Source: Neolentinus lepideus HHB14362 ss-1 (taxonomy: Eukaryota > Basidiomycota > Agaricomycetes > Gloeophyllales > Gloeophyllaceae). From it: 64,000 bases of DNA. Below are positions 32,665 through 43,588 of this stretch, piece after piece (positions within the stretch are counted from its first letter, which is position 1; the number at the start of each line of letters is the position of its first letter). A model generated the notes under the pieces. That model saw only the letters and a list, made by a program, of their open reading frames with translations. It was not told the origin of the DNA and ran no database searches. Location of the stretch: positions 64,248 through 128,247 of the forward strand of contig KV425581.1 in the NCBI GenBank assembly GCA_001632425.1, read 5' to 3'. Both the position numbers and the translations under genes were made by a program.

Positions 32665-35600
32665 CTAATGCCCTGGCCATGTGACTATTGCGCGAGCAAT
32701 CGCTTCAAGCGCGTTCGTAGCTCGACATTGTCGCAGCGCAATCGCCATAGACAGCTCTCGTCGTCGCTTTCTCGTAGGCGTAGAACAGCGCCTCGAAACC
32801 TCCCTGACGATGCTTCTGAGGAAATTAGAATCTTCAAATCCCCTAAGCACAGCCATGTCAACCCCAGTCATCGCAGCACCGCGAAACGTACCTTCGAAAG
32901 GCGCCTGATCCGCCGCTATGACTCGCATCGCAAGTTGCATTCCCTGCATACGCCTGACGACTATGTCTATTGACACCTCGCACCATCCACGCAAGTTGGA
33001 CTGCTCCATATCATTCCATACAGTCTCGAAATCCGGGTCATTTGCTGAGGCCGCGAGATCTGCTGGTTCTGACACGAATGGAGACTCTAATGCAATCAAA
33101 TCCGATCTTGGCACCTAGCATTCATTGGAATTCAGTCAGCAGATAGCCATAGAATTGGCTTGCCTCGTCATCGACCAGCAAGTCTGGAACAGGTTCAGTT
33201 GGCTTGATGTTATCCGAGTCTCGGATATCCTAAAAACTGCATTAGGACATCTGCTATATTGTAACTGAACCCTCGCACACACCCGAGCAGCTGGGATCAA
33301 ATCAGGATCCCCTGCAACGAGCGCTAAATCCCCAGCAGTGACCGTCTTCGACAACGGGTCCTCATGCAATGCCGACCGATCTGAGCGCGGACTACTAAGT
33401 ACACTCGGAGAATGACGTCCATGTTCCAATGATGTGATAGATCTTGAACCGCGTTGAGGACTAGCCGAATGGAGTAGGCGAGGGTGCGGGCGAGGCACTT
33501 CGTAGGCATCGTAACGCAGTTTGCTTGCAGAGATGTCGCGCATAGTCGGTGGGCTGTTGGGGCGGGAGGTAGCCGAAAGAGGTTTGGCCGGAGAACTAGT
33601 TGGGGATGCTATGTTCGCTTCGATGGACATAAGGAAGTCCGGTAACTAGGCGCTGGTAAGTATGGAACGTATATTGCAACTGGCTGTGACTTGCCGAGGA
33701 GCTCTGGGACTGCGCCACAGCGCTTCGAATGGTCTCGCTCTGCGAGCTAAGCTTGATAAATTGCTCACAACGCTGCACAACACAAATAATAATAGGTTTC
33801 AACAAATTGATCGATCGAAATATCAAGATCATAATGCGATTCCACCTACCCTCCGTATATACCTGCCCGACTGGTCGAACACACCTCTCACAGTGTCTAT
33901 GACAACATCAGGTACCTCTCCACACTCGGCGGAGAGCCGGATCATCGTCACTAAGCAAGCATCCTTGACTGAAACTGCACAATTGCATTATCCCATAATT
34001 CATGATCAGAACAACAGTAACAAAAGGGGAAATATCAACAAGGGCACCTACATGGATACTCGAACAGCCTCCGCGCTATCCCCTGAAGGAGCTGAGTGGG
34101 CGGCACAGTGATAATCGAGAGATATTCTACAATCAGGGCTGTGAGAATGACTATCGATGTGGCGCCAATCATGGCAGCCGGATCCGAGAGAGGGTCGAGC
34201 AGCGATGTCAGACATGCTCCTCTGAACTCATCCTCAGCTACATGCATACGGCTTAGAACCTCTCTAAAAAGGATAAGTGGGTTATGACACTTACATGTTC
34301 TGACCCGTGTCAACACTTTCTCAACCACCTTCTCCAATACCACACTCTCACTCCCGCCTTCGAACGCAGCAAGAATGTTCTGGAGTCGTATGGCGTAGGC
34401 TTCCCCATCGCTCCTGGATAGGGCGTCCAAAGTTTCAAGTGCGCGTAGAGTTGCATCATTCACCTCCTCTCTGAAGGACGTGTCTGGGGTGTTCTGTAAG
34501 AGCTGAGCAAAATACGCTTCGACGATGTTGCTGTCGACGTTGACTAGGATACTTAGGGTCTATCACAAGTATGTCAGTAAATCGATCCATTCCCAAAAGA
34601 ATCCAATCATACTCACCTTGCGTCTCATAGCACCATCTCGCGACTCCAGGAACCCCATAACTCTCTCCACCTCCCACTTATCCAGCACTCCAGCTATCTC
34701 CGGCGCCGTCCCCGCCCACACAGCCGCATCGAGACACTCGAGGCACGCTAAGACGAGGTACTGTTCGTTAGGATCTGTGGAAGAGATGAGAGAGCGTATA
34801 GGGAGGACTGGGGAGGATTGTGAGGAGGCACGAATTATGGTCATAATTTCCGCTCTCTTCGAGGAGAGAATCCTGAAACATTGGTACAACAGCGCTTGAT
34901 ATTATTATGATAAGATGAGGGTAAGTTATCATGAGGAAAGGTGGGTCACTGACCGTGCGGTATCGGGTTGACAGTCGCTGCCCACTCAATTATTTTCATG
35001 ACTAGACGAAGGTTTTCTTCTGATGGCCTGAAAACAATGGAAAGTGTCAATATCACTCTTACGATGCGTGATATCAGTGCATATGCTACCCAAATATTTG
35101 CAGCGCGCCCAGGACACGGAGGAGGAACCAGTATTCCGTCTTGTCCAGATTCGGATCCCAAGACGGCAGTAAGAGTGAGTTAACGACACTTGCTAGTCGA
35201 TCGGAAGTGGGATGGCCAGCCTGCGCATGGATGATGTCGACGGTCTCAAAGAAGGAGACAGGGAATTACCTCCCGAAGTTGAGCTGCTGCCGTCAGTGCG
35301 GTGCTGATGACAATTGGTTGGGGGTCTTTCAATCGTTTCATCACTTTGTCCGCAGCACTTGATAGGACGTCGGGTTCTTGGCGAGAGAGTGAAGACAAGG
35401 CGGCCAATGTGTGCCTACGAACGTCCGCCCTTGTAGCGAAGACAAACATCAGGACAGGTGCAGTACATCCGGTTCTTGCATACATACTGACGAGTTATGT
35501 GATACCAAGTCGTACAGACGAGATTGGACCGCTGGGATGACGTCTTCGAAGGGAGAGTGGATTAGAGTTTCGAGGGCTAAGCATATTCTTGGTACTCGAG

Positions 35601-36146
35601 AGCTCTCTATGTCCTGTTAGATACGAAGATGTGAGATAACAAGAGTCTGTTTAAGTCATAGCCTCGTACTTTACGCAGAGTATTGACGAGCATAAGTCGT
35701 AGCTCGTGGTTCTCGGGCATCATCTCAATACAAAATTGGTATCCTAACTAGCATTTATTGCGAACGCGATAATATGCAAGAACTTCTACATACCTATTCT
35801 CTTGTCTTGAGTCGTCACACCAGACTCTGCCAAATGCACAGCATGCGGCAACGCGAAGTCCATTCCACCTGGCGGAGTGACTGACATATTCATGGCACAG
35901 TACAGAAGAATAACCAGACATTCTTTGCATTGTTTCTATCAACAAGTTCAAAACAACAATCAGACACAAAAGCAAAGGCAATCATACGAGAGAAAGCCCT
36001 GGATTCGCGAACTGACGACGTATGACTTCTACTTCGGACAGAATGTGCTGGTCCACTTCAGAGGGTGAAACCGCGATTTCTACCTTTCGCACAAATGCGT
36101 ATTGTGCTCTGCTCATCGCGCCCGATGACGTGAAGGGTACATTCAT
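32665..36146 (-). CDS. Adaptor-complex large subunit, AP-4 epsilon-like (about 903 aa)
   Basis: Exons: 36146-35988, 35935-35794, 35743-35670, 35613-35492, 35429-35270, 35220-35090, 35027-34950, 34872-34617, 34559-34052, 33974-33850, 33772-33695, 33645-33283, 33229-33164, 33114-32665. All phases close. The product is an adaptin-type helical solenoid: CLVILLYCAMNM, LPHAVHLAESG, KRIGYQFCIEMMPENHELRL, LVNTLRKDIES, VIPAVQSRLYDLVSHNSADV, then LKDPQPIVISTAL, YLVLACLECLDAAVWAG and VNVDSNIVEAYFAQLLQ. The HAVxLAE and LVNTxRKDxES pattern is nearest to AP-4 epsilon rather than gamma, alpha or delta. A Pro/Ser-rich hinge (exon 33645-33283) and a C-terminal ear-like part follow. Such subunits form coats that sort cargo at the trans-Golgi. 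Two introns (after 33695 and 33164) use GC donors in this model; a 45-bp intron inside exon 9 (34304-34260) is optional because the frame is open either way. Confidence 0.75.
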
Positions 36147-36911
36147 AGTTGCTAGTGGTAGGGCTAAGACAGGATGCAGTTCGAGAATGGTTCAGGTAAC
36201 GAGTGCGCGCAGTTGATGGCGGCGGTGCATCATGTAAGTTATCTGCGCAAAATCTTCGTTTTAGTTAGAAAAAACCTTATTCGTAGACTACCGCAGTAGA
36301 AATTCCCATACACTCAATATTTGGTGGATGAGTGAAATCATAGTCGGAATAGCTTCATAATCTTGTCGCTTCTTTCACGATACTGACATACCGGCGCAGA
36401 GAAGTATTTGTTATATATGGCAAGTGACCTTCCTATTTAGATATATTCTTCTTTCAAAGCTTTGACCTCGTCGCATCCGGCTGTAATTCCTGGAGTATAT
36501 ACACAGAGAAATATTGAAAAATGAGCTTCAATCTCCAAGTTTTTTTCTCCTTAGGCCTTGCATCGATACCTCTGGTCGTCCCAGTTTATCCGGCTCAAAT
36601 ATTAACGTGCTTTCGCCGACGCCTTTGCCTCTTATCATGCCTGGATATCTTTGGATGTATTACATACGGTAAGTAGACCGCTAAATCTGCCTCTTAGTAC
36701 TATTTTTTCAATTACTTGGCCGAATTTAATAGTTATCCCCATTGCAGCAGTACACTGCCAGCACAGCCACTACGTATCTCTTGTTCCGGATCCAGCACCT
36801 CGTTTATTCTTCTCACCGCTTGACGCGCTCCTTTCACTTCCCGGCGGCTATCTTTCTTTTGCCATATCTTTCCAGGCTCACTAGGGCGGCGCACAAGTCT
36901 TATGACTTGTC
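36147..36911. other. Divergent promoter region between AP-4 epsilon-like gene and Bub2
   Basis: The two start codons lie 765 bp apart on opposite strands. The region is AT-richer than the genes and has no supported coding sequence; a frame at 36651-36884 lacks family character. Confidence 0.5.
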
Positions 36912-38219
36912 ATGTCCTCTGACCTGGAGAATTCCCCGGCCTCCAAGGCGCAGACCTTCAACAAAATCCTAAACGCTCCCAAGCTCTCGTCACGAACGCA
37001 GTTGCCCACGGACGTCGAGGACAGAGTCAAGAAACTACGACGATTAATATTGACTGAAACGATCCCTTCCCATGTTGTGCGTTTCCAGCATCGTATTAGG
37101 AAACGGAGCAACTTAACGAGTCACCCAGGATTCCACCCTGCGACCAAGGATATGGAAGATACTGCTCAGAGTGAACGATGTGTCAGCAGGGACGTTCTTG
37201 GAGTACGTTGGGCGGGGGCCCTGTGAGGTGCGAGAGAAGATCAGGAATGATACCTTCCGGTGAGTCGTGTGACTGCAAAATGAGCTTGCTGGTCGAACGC
37301 TGGCTGATGTAACTATCAATGCAGGACGCTCGCTACAGATCGCGGATTCAAAGAACGCGTCCGTGAAGACATGCTCGTCCGACTGCTTGACGCGTTCGTA
37401 TGGCGGAACCATGGTACATATTCCTTGTCTCTCCTTTAGACCCACACAGTCATTAACGTGCCAGTTTATTATCAGATCGACAGGAAACTCAGTCACTCGC
37501 ATTTACCTACGTTCAAGGCATGAATGTCCTCGCTGCACCCTTCCTCTATACCATGCCCTCAGAGCTTGAAGCGTTCTTCTGCTTCTCCAAGTTCATCGAG
37601 GAATGTTGTCCGCTATATGTTCAGCCCACTTTGGAAGGTGTGCATCGCGGGCTGAAGGTGAGTTTATTGTGAATTTTGGCGGTGCTAGTGGACATTAACG
37701 GGTTGCGACTTCAGCTGCTTGATCGATGTCTCAAGATACTTGACCCCGAGTTGTTTGCGTATTTGCGGACGAAGAATTTGTCGGCGGAGATATATGCTTT
37801 TCCATGTAAGCTCTAGATCTTCCATGGACGCCTTGCTCTGTGTTTTGACTATTTGCTCCTATTGCACAGCGGTATTAACACTCTGCGCATGCACGCCACC
37901 GCTTGAGGAAGTCCTCCATCTATGGGACTTTCTCCTCGCTTTCGGTGTGCATCTGAACGTTCTCTGCGTGATCGCGCAGCTTCTCCTCATGCGTGACGAA
38001 GTTATGGAAGAACCCAGGTAACTACACCTATTTGATCTTGTGTGCTATGCTGTTTGTTCAGTTGCCTTATCTATGATTTCTAGCCCCATGAAAAAGCTTC
38101 GTCAGTTCCCGCCCATCGAAGCTCAACCCGTCATCGGGATATGCGTCACGCTAGTCCGCGACCTCCCGCCCGAGCTATACGAGGAGCTCGTGCGGCACCC
38201 GTATGAGATCGAGCATTGA
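36912..38219 (+). CDS. BUB2: Bub2/Cdc16-type TBC-domain GTPase-activating protein (313 aa)
   Basis: Seven exons close in phase: 36912-37076, 37129-37259, 37325-37413, 37476-37657, 37715-37805, 37870-38017 and 38084-38219. The length of 313 residues fits Bub2 (about 300). The TBC domain begins at STLRPRIWKILLRV. The catalytic arginine finger sits in IRNDTFR (IxxDxxR, R99) and the glutamine finger in FTYVQGMNVLAAP (Q142). Further TBC landmarks are FFCFSKFIEECCPLYV, LLDRCLKILDPELF and VLHLWDFLLAFGVHLN. Bub2, with its partner Bfa1/Byr4, inactivates the GTPase Tem1/Spg1 at spindle pole bodies and holds back mitotic exit and septation until the spindle is placed correctly. Both catalytic residues are present, so an active GAP is expected. 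Confidence 0.9.
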
Positions 38220-38880
38220 CCTCCATTCCTCCTCTCCCCAAATGCCCGCTTAATATGCCGATCCCCTGTCATGTTTGTCGTCTTGCTTTCGTGTTATCGT
38301 GTTGTTGCATGCGTTCTTTATTCCTCTATCGCCCATTGATGCTCATGATCGAGCGATACCGTACCCTATCCCCCGCTAGCGCGATACCATAATCCTAATT
38401 CACCGTCTGTCTCTGTCGGATTGTAGCGACCGAAAACGAAATGCTGTATAGTTAATGATGTAGTATTTATAATACAAATGTGCTTTGAGCTGCACTTATG
38501 GGATAATAATATAATAATATAGCAATCAAGGGAGCATTCCGCGTTGTATCGTCCACTTCTTTCTTATGTATTGGCGAAGACTCGCTTCGTCATCCATGAC
38601 TGGCCCAAAATCAGCCTCGTCGCCAATCATCTACAGGAAGTAATTTCTTGGTGACACAAACTATGAAGCGCATCTCAAGGGACCCGGGCTCAAGCCACCT
38701 CCAAACAGAACCAAATTCAGCTTGTTATTACAAGTTATTATACCCTTTTTTCGGTCGCAGTCTATGATTATCACAAAAGGTGCATGTTTCAGAAGCGTAT
38801 ACATGAATTCTGTAAGATCACTGAATTTTCAGAAACTAGGCTATAAGCAAAACTTTAAGAAAGGTCGCGAAGAGTAATCC
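38220..38880. other. Intergenic, no gene seen
   Basis: The first 200 bp are the 3' region of Bub2. No other structure is recognisable. Confidence 0.5.
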
Positions 38881-39258
38881 ACCGCAATACAAAGCAGAAG
38901 CTCACGCGCTCCTCGCTGGCTTGACTCCGCCCCTCGGCACTGATACTGCGCTTGGGAGGAGAGTGTAGAAATGTACGTCGTTATTACGGATTTCATCTTC
39001 AGCGACCGCTTGGTCGACTTGCCGGTGGAATACACTCTCAGCGCTACACGCGTTGCTGCACTGAGAACAGCTATCCAGACACTGCACAACAAGGGCTGGG
39101 TGTTCGGTGATCTGCGTGAGCCGAACATCTTCTTGACCGACGGTGCCGTGCAGTTGGTGGACTGTGACTGGTGCGGGAAAGTTGGTGAGGCGCAATATCC
39201 GAGTAACATCAACTTGAATGTTGAAGACCCCGTATGGTATCCTACAGTGAAGCTTTGA
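38881..39258 (+). pseudogene. Protein-kinase-like fragment
   Basis: A frame at 38971-39258 reads VVITDF, then AIQTLHNKGWVFGDLREPNI with catalytic-loop Asp and Asn, and VQLVDCDWCGKVGE with the metal-binding Asp. It resembles the C-lobe of kinase-like proteins that are abundant in mushrooms. The preceding part (HALLAGLTPPLG, about 38910) is in a different frame and is followed by a stop, and the entire N-lobe with Gly-rich loop and Lys is missing. A short, broken remnant is the simplest reading; an upstream exon within the 660 bp after Bub2 was looked for and not found. Confidence 0.6.
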
Positions 39259-39789
39259 AGCGTGGAGGACTGATTGTGAAAATCCACGACGGACATCTTT
39301 TCAAGATAATTACCAGAGAGGATTATTGATAAGTATAACCTCAGTCTTGAACTCTTGTAATGCATTACCGTGAGCAATAGTTATCTCTTCCAATGTGCAC
39401 CTCATAATTGCACGATTATCAACTGGAGATACATCACCGATAGCAAGAAAACTGATCATATCACACAATAGTGTCATGATTAATCCTACAAATCCCTTCT
39501 AGATCCCTTACAATCCCCTCTTTGTTAACTCCTCACATCCTAAACACCCCACTTCCTTCCCGCCCCCTTCTCCCTCCTCGCAAGCGGGAGCCCCAGGCCT
39601 ACCACATCCCTTGTAGCAACAAGCCTGATAATACCGTCGTCCCACAGTCGCACCGTCGACTGGTGCTCGATCTCTGATTAGAGCGAGGCGTGCTGCGCGG
39701 GGGTTAGTAAATGTACTATAGGACGGGAGTGGAGGAAAACAAGGGATGGGAGAGGGAGCACAGCATACCTGGAGACGATGTAATTACTT
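39259..39789. other. Intergenic, no gene seen
   Basis: Only short frames. The sequence leads into the left inverted-repeat arm. Confidence 0.45.
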
Positions 39790-41335
39790 CCTCACCCTCG
39801 ACCCTCAGGCTTCTTCTGGTTCCAACGACGATCCCCCGGTGTCCTAGCGATTCGCCAGGAACTAAACTGCAGAACGTCTCCTTCCATCGCAAAGCAGCTC
39901 ATAAGAACCCGCAGGCGGCTCGAACTTCAACTGTGGACCAGCACGGTATGACGTCCCACTATACTACACGCCATCCCACTTAGGCTCGATTTTTGCGGCC
40001 TTGGTCGAGCAGGACTTCTTCTCTCCCTGTGATGTGCCCGCCGCTTCTTCTCCCGGAAACGACTGTCCCGCGCGCGCCATGAGGCGCACCTAAGCTGAGG
40101 ACCCCCCGGCGGCTGCGGATGCGCGAAAGTTGACTGGCGCGGTGCGTCTCTGCATCTCTTCTTGGGTGCTACAGCCTGTCGTGTGTCTTTTGATGTGACG
40201 TGCATGCTTGCTCTGCGTCCAGCGGATAACTCGCCCCTGCACTTGTCGACACTCCTGATCATACCAAGTTGGATGCTTTTAATCTGATGTGCGTGCAGGT
40301 TATTCGTGCGCCCTTCCCCCCTCCCCCGAAGGTTCGGCGTTGTTTTGGAATATTAGAGTGTTCTATATGCACTGTTGGTAGACTTGAACAACGCTGTGCA
40401 CGAGGGCCAGCCATTGCTGGAGACGTAGCCAACTAGGTATGGACTATTCGCAATTGTTCATCATAGCGAGCCAGTGAAGAAACTATCCACAGCCAGGACG
40501 TCTCCGGTCTCCAAAGTTTCTGATTTCTGGCAAGCCCCGAAGGGAATGGTTGCAAAAGCATTCACACCATTTCCCTGCAGGACGTCCTCCACTTCGACGA
40601 CAGCCCACATACTGGTGCAAAAATCAATAGCTCTACGATCTCACCACAATCAACTACAACCAGCTCATCCTCTCCGACACGGTCCCCTAGCGTCACCCAC
40701 TATCGCCCGGCCTCGACCCTCCGGCATTTCTAGCTTCCAACGACGATCCCCCGGTGTCTTAGCCATCCAGATTTTATCTCCGGGGACTAACCCGCCTAGC
40801 GTCTCCTTCCATCGCAAGGCAGAGTCTAGGCTGTCATAATAAACCGTGATTGCACGAAGCGTCGGTCTGGACCAACACGGTATGACGTGCCGGCGAAGCT
40901 CGCGAGGCTTGCCCTTGTTCGTCCCCCGCGCGGTATGAAACGGACACTCACCTGACGTCGACCCTAAATTCCCCGTTCGCCTCTCTTCTCTTCTCCCAGC
41001 GGCTGTGGATGCAGGAAACGAAGGGTGACTGGTGCGGTGCGAGGATGGTCTCTTCCTGGGTGCGTTTTATAGGACTACAGGGATGACCTTGCTGGCTTCT
41101 GATGTGACGTGCGTGCTCACACTTTGTCACCCGGCGTCTAACGCACGTCGGTGTCTAACTCTTCGTCACGTCGCACCACACCGGCGTCTACTAATCTTTC
41201 GTCACATCGGCGTCTAACCCTTCACCACGCCAGCATCTAACTCTTCACCTTCACTAGTCGGCGTCTAACCCTATCAACACGAGTTCGAGTCGGAACGATC
41301 CACGTGACGGATTCTCGGTAGGAACGAGTGAAGTC
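39790..41335 (+). repeat. Left arm of a long inverted repeat
   Basis: About 1.55 kb that matches, in reverse orientation, 54780-56385. It consists of two related sub-blocks (about 39790-40285 and 40540-41290). Both carry CAACGACGATCCCCCGGTGT, CACGGTATGACGT and a GATGTGACGTGC(A/G)TGCT word; both again occur, inverted, in the right arm in mirror order. A TTTTATAGGACTAC box, possibly a promoter, is in the inner block at about 41070. There is no gag/pol-like frame, so solo LTRs or an unclassified repeat family are both possible. Confidence 0.75.
41120..41275 (+). repeat. Minisatellite at the inner end of the left arm
   Basis: A degenerate unit of about 25 bp containing GGCGTCTAAC and TCTTCRTCAC-like spacers recurs about six times here (CGGCGTCTAACGC, CGGTGTCTAACTC, CGGCGTCTACTAA, CGGCGTCTAACCC, CAGCATCTAACTC, CGGCGTCTAACCC). 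In the right arm only two to three units remain (about 54830-54890, complementary strand). Confidence 0.65.
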
Positions 41336-41600
41336 AGTCGCGTACACACTACCTCCCGATACCCACCAACACGCTCGGCGCCCATCTCCTTGAATCGCGA
41401 GTCTAGATCTGCCGTGCATGCTAGGCTGCTATGACGTGGGGAACTATGTCATGGACTTCTCCTGTCCTCTTGTCTGTTCCTCTACCATTCCACGGCTTGT
41501 CATTCCATCATTCCACGAATGCCTCCATTTCACGGCTGCGAGGAGGGCGGGGTTCATCCTCATTGTTGCCTTTATCTCTTACTTTTGGCTTATTCATTCG

Positions 41601-41730
41601 GTGCCCAAATTTGTTCCATTCGAACGGCGCCCAAATTTGTTCCATTCAAACGGCGCCCAAATTTGTTTCATTCGAACGGCGCCCAAATTTGTTTCATTCG
41701 AACGGCGCCCAAATTTGTTCCATTCAAACG
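41601..41730 (+). repeat. Tandem repeat, 5 x 26 bp
   Basis: Five head-to-tail units begin at 41601, 41627, 41653, 41679 and 41705, each GCGCCCAAATTTGTTYCATT plus CRAACG. Differences are single bases only, so the array is young. Since 26 is not a multiple of 3, it leaves all frames open and creates apparent ORFs on the plus strand that are not genes. Confidence 0.9.
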
Positions 41731-41966
41731 TCCCCCCTCTCGTTATTTTTAGCCGGCACTCAATTCATTCAAGGGAGGGTGGGTATCGTGAGGGTTCGGG
41801 TATTTTGGTCGTGGTTGTGGTTAGGGCGGGCGGGGATAGGGCCGGGAGTAAGGAGTATTACGAGCGATACAGCGTCTGTCTATGGGTCAACCGGTCAGGT
41901 GTGGCGTGTCCCACCTGACTGTTTTTGGCAGGACCTAATGTGCTGCTCAGAGAATTACATGTATTA

Positions 41967-42292
41967 GAGCGTATTTGCAGCGCCCAAACGGCCAATTTTA
42001 TTCAGAAATTTGGAACTTCCAATTCATAAAAACGTAGCAAGACGGAATGCCGTAACCGAGGGTCAATTGTTGCAAAGACTTGCCCATAGCACTCGCGTTT
42101 CCCACTCTTTCGACTTTATTTTTTTTTTCAGGGCTGAAATGTCGATACATACGACTCTGATGAATGGTCTTGATATGCTGAGCTTTGGAGGAAACCGAGC
42201 ATCAGTTGCGCCATTTTTTAGCCATCACTCGCGGTTGATCCCAAAAATTGGAACTCTCTTTCACAAAACTTTTGGGCGCTGCAAATATGCTC
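41967..42292. mobile_element. 326-bp MITE with 5-bp target duplication
   Basis: The ends are inverted repeats of about 21 bp: GAGCGTATTTGCAGCGCCCA at 41967 and the complement of GAGCATATTTGCAGCGCCCA ending at 42292, one mismatch. Flanking TATTA occurs on both sides (41962-41966 and 42293-42297). No transposase frame is present. The family is not recognised. The CAGCGCCCAAA end shares the word GCGCCCAAA with the adjacent 26-bp tandem repeat. Confidence 0.75.
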
Positions 42293-42297
42293 TATTA

Positions 42298-43588
42298 TGT
42301 CTTTCCGACCTCGGATTCGGGGACTTGTGCGGTCCGCGCACACAGTTCGTGCGCTCTATATTTGGGGGGGAGAGCTCTGAATCGAGTGAGGTCGAACCCG
42401 TCTTGCTGACCGAGGTGGTCAATGTTTCGTACAGGGTGGAGGTTCGGGTACTCTTGCAAGTTGTGAGGAGTGGGTGGGGGATATGATTCCCGTGCTGGAA
42501 TGCAGGATACTCCCTAACAATATTGTATTGGCGTGCGCTTCCTACCTAGTGAATACAGCGGTACCCTCCCGATGCTGGAATGCGGATACTGGAATTCACT
42601 TTGTCCAAATAACACAGGGCTGTAATTAGGACGGGACTGCGGGGTGGATGTCAATTTCTCTTCCCTTGTAGCTGCTTGCCCGAGTCAAATGGTAATATTT
42701 TGATCACCGTCACCTTCAAATTTACCTGGACGGCTTTATTCACTGCTTGTCGGAGACGGACGGACAACAATTTGCTTGTTGTATGAACGCGACCCTGATG
42801 TACATACAGTCCGACGTCTTGTCTATGGGAGCGCCGTGCTCATGTATACGCCGGGGAGACGGAAATAGCGTCTGCGAGGGTAGATGGCAAGTGGTTTGCG
42901 TGATTGGTGATGCAGATAAGGCAGGTATAACGATGAATTATAATGACAGGCACTCTCTGGCGTATCGGCAGGATGAAGAGCGTGCCAATACAAATAGACT
43001 TTGAGGTCCAGACCGGTGCACCGCCCCCGCTGGGAGCCTCGAGCGGGTCTCGGCTGGTCTGCGGGCTGTGACGATTGAGAGCACGATATGGAGCATCCTG
43101 GCGTTGTGGAGCGCAGCCACGACAATAGGGATTATTATTCGCGAGTGCTGGGGATGTTTGGGAGGGCCGCGATGGCCGAGCCGGGCGGGACATTACTGGA
43201 TTCGGGGTGCACGAGGCGGAGTGCCGGGGACGTTGAGCGCGACGGTGGAGAGGCCTGGCCCCGACGTTGCGGTGCCGACAGAGCCAGACGGGACTGGCCG
43301 CGGGGGAGCCGGATCCGAGACGGTCGCCGGTGGCCTGGGCCTCGCAGCAATATTGGCTCGGTGGTGTGGGCTGTGGCTGCACTGTACATTGTCGAGTGTA
43401 TATACTGCTATTCAAGAGGGCATTCAGGCTGACATTGTCGCGTTCATCGATAACAGGACAGTAGCGGGATCATGTGTTTTGGGAATTTGTAGGTTACGTA
43501 CGGCGGGGAGGGCCGAGAATGTGGGAAAGGGATCGGGTTGTATATACACTCGCTGGTCAGGGCCTGGTCCCCATCCCCTCCTGCCACT
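42298..43588. other. Upstream region of SKN7, no gene supported
   Basis: Long open frames on both strands reflect GC-rich sequence and have no family character. A TATATAC box lies at 43541-43547, 42-48 bp before the SKN7 start, in a short pyrimidine-rich leader typical of fungal promoters. Confidence 0.5.

Noticed and set aside
39790..41335. LTR retrotransposon
   Set aside because: Repeated blocks and a TATA-like box invite this reading, but there is no gag/pol sequence, no primer-binding site that I can see, and the paired copies are inverted.
41418..41967. Overlapping plus-strand ORFs of 77-178 codons
   Set aside because: They exist only because the 26-bp tandem repeat lacks stops in all frames; the repeated peptide is an artefact.
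42010..42486. 158-codon plus ORF
   Set aside because: It runs across the right end of the 326-bp MITE into flanking DNA and has no protein-family character.
42840..43415. 191-codon minus ORF and its counterparts upstream of SKN7
   Set aside because: Low-complexity Pro/Arg/Ser composition in GC-rich promoter DNA, open on both strands, without motif or splice support.
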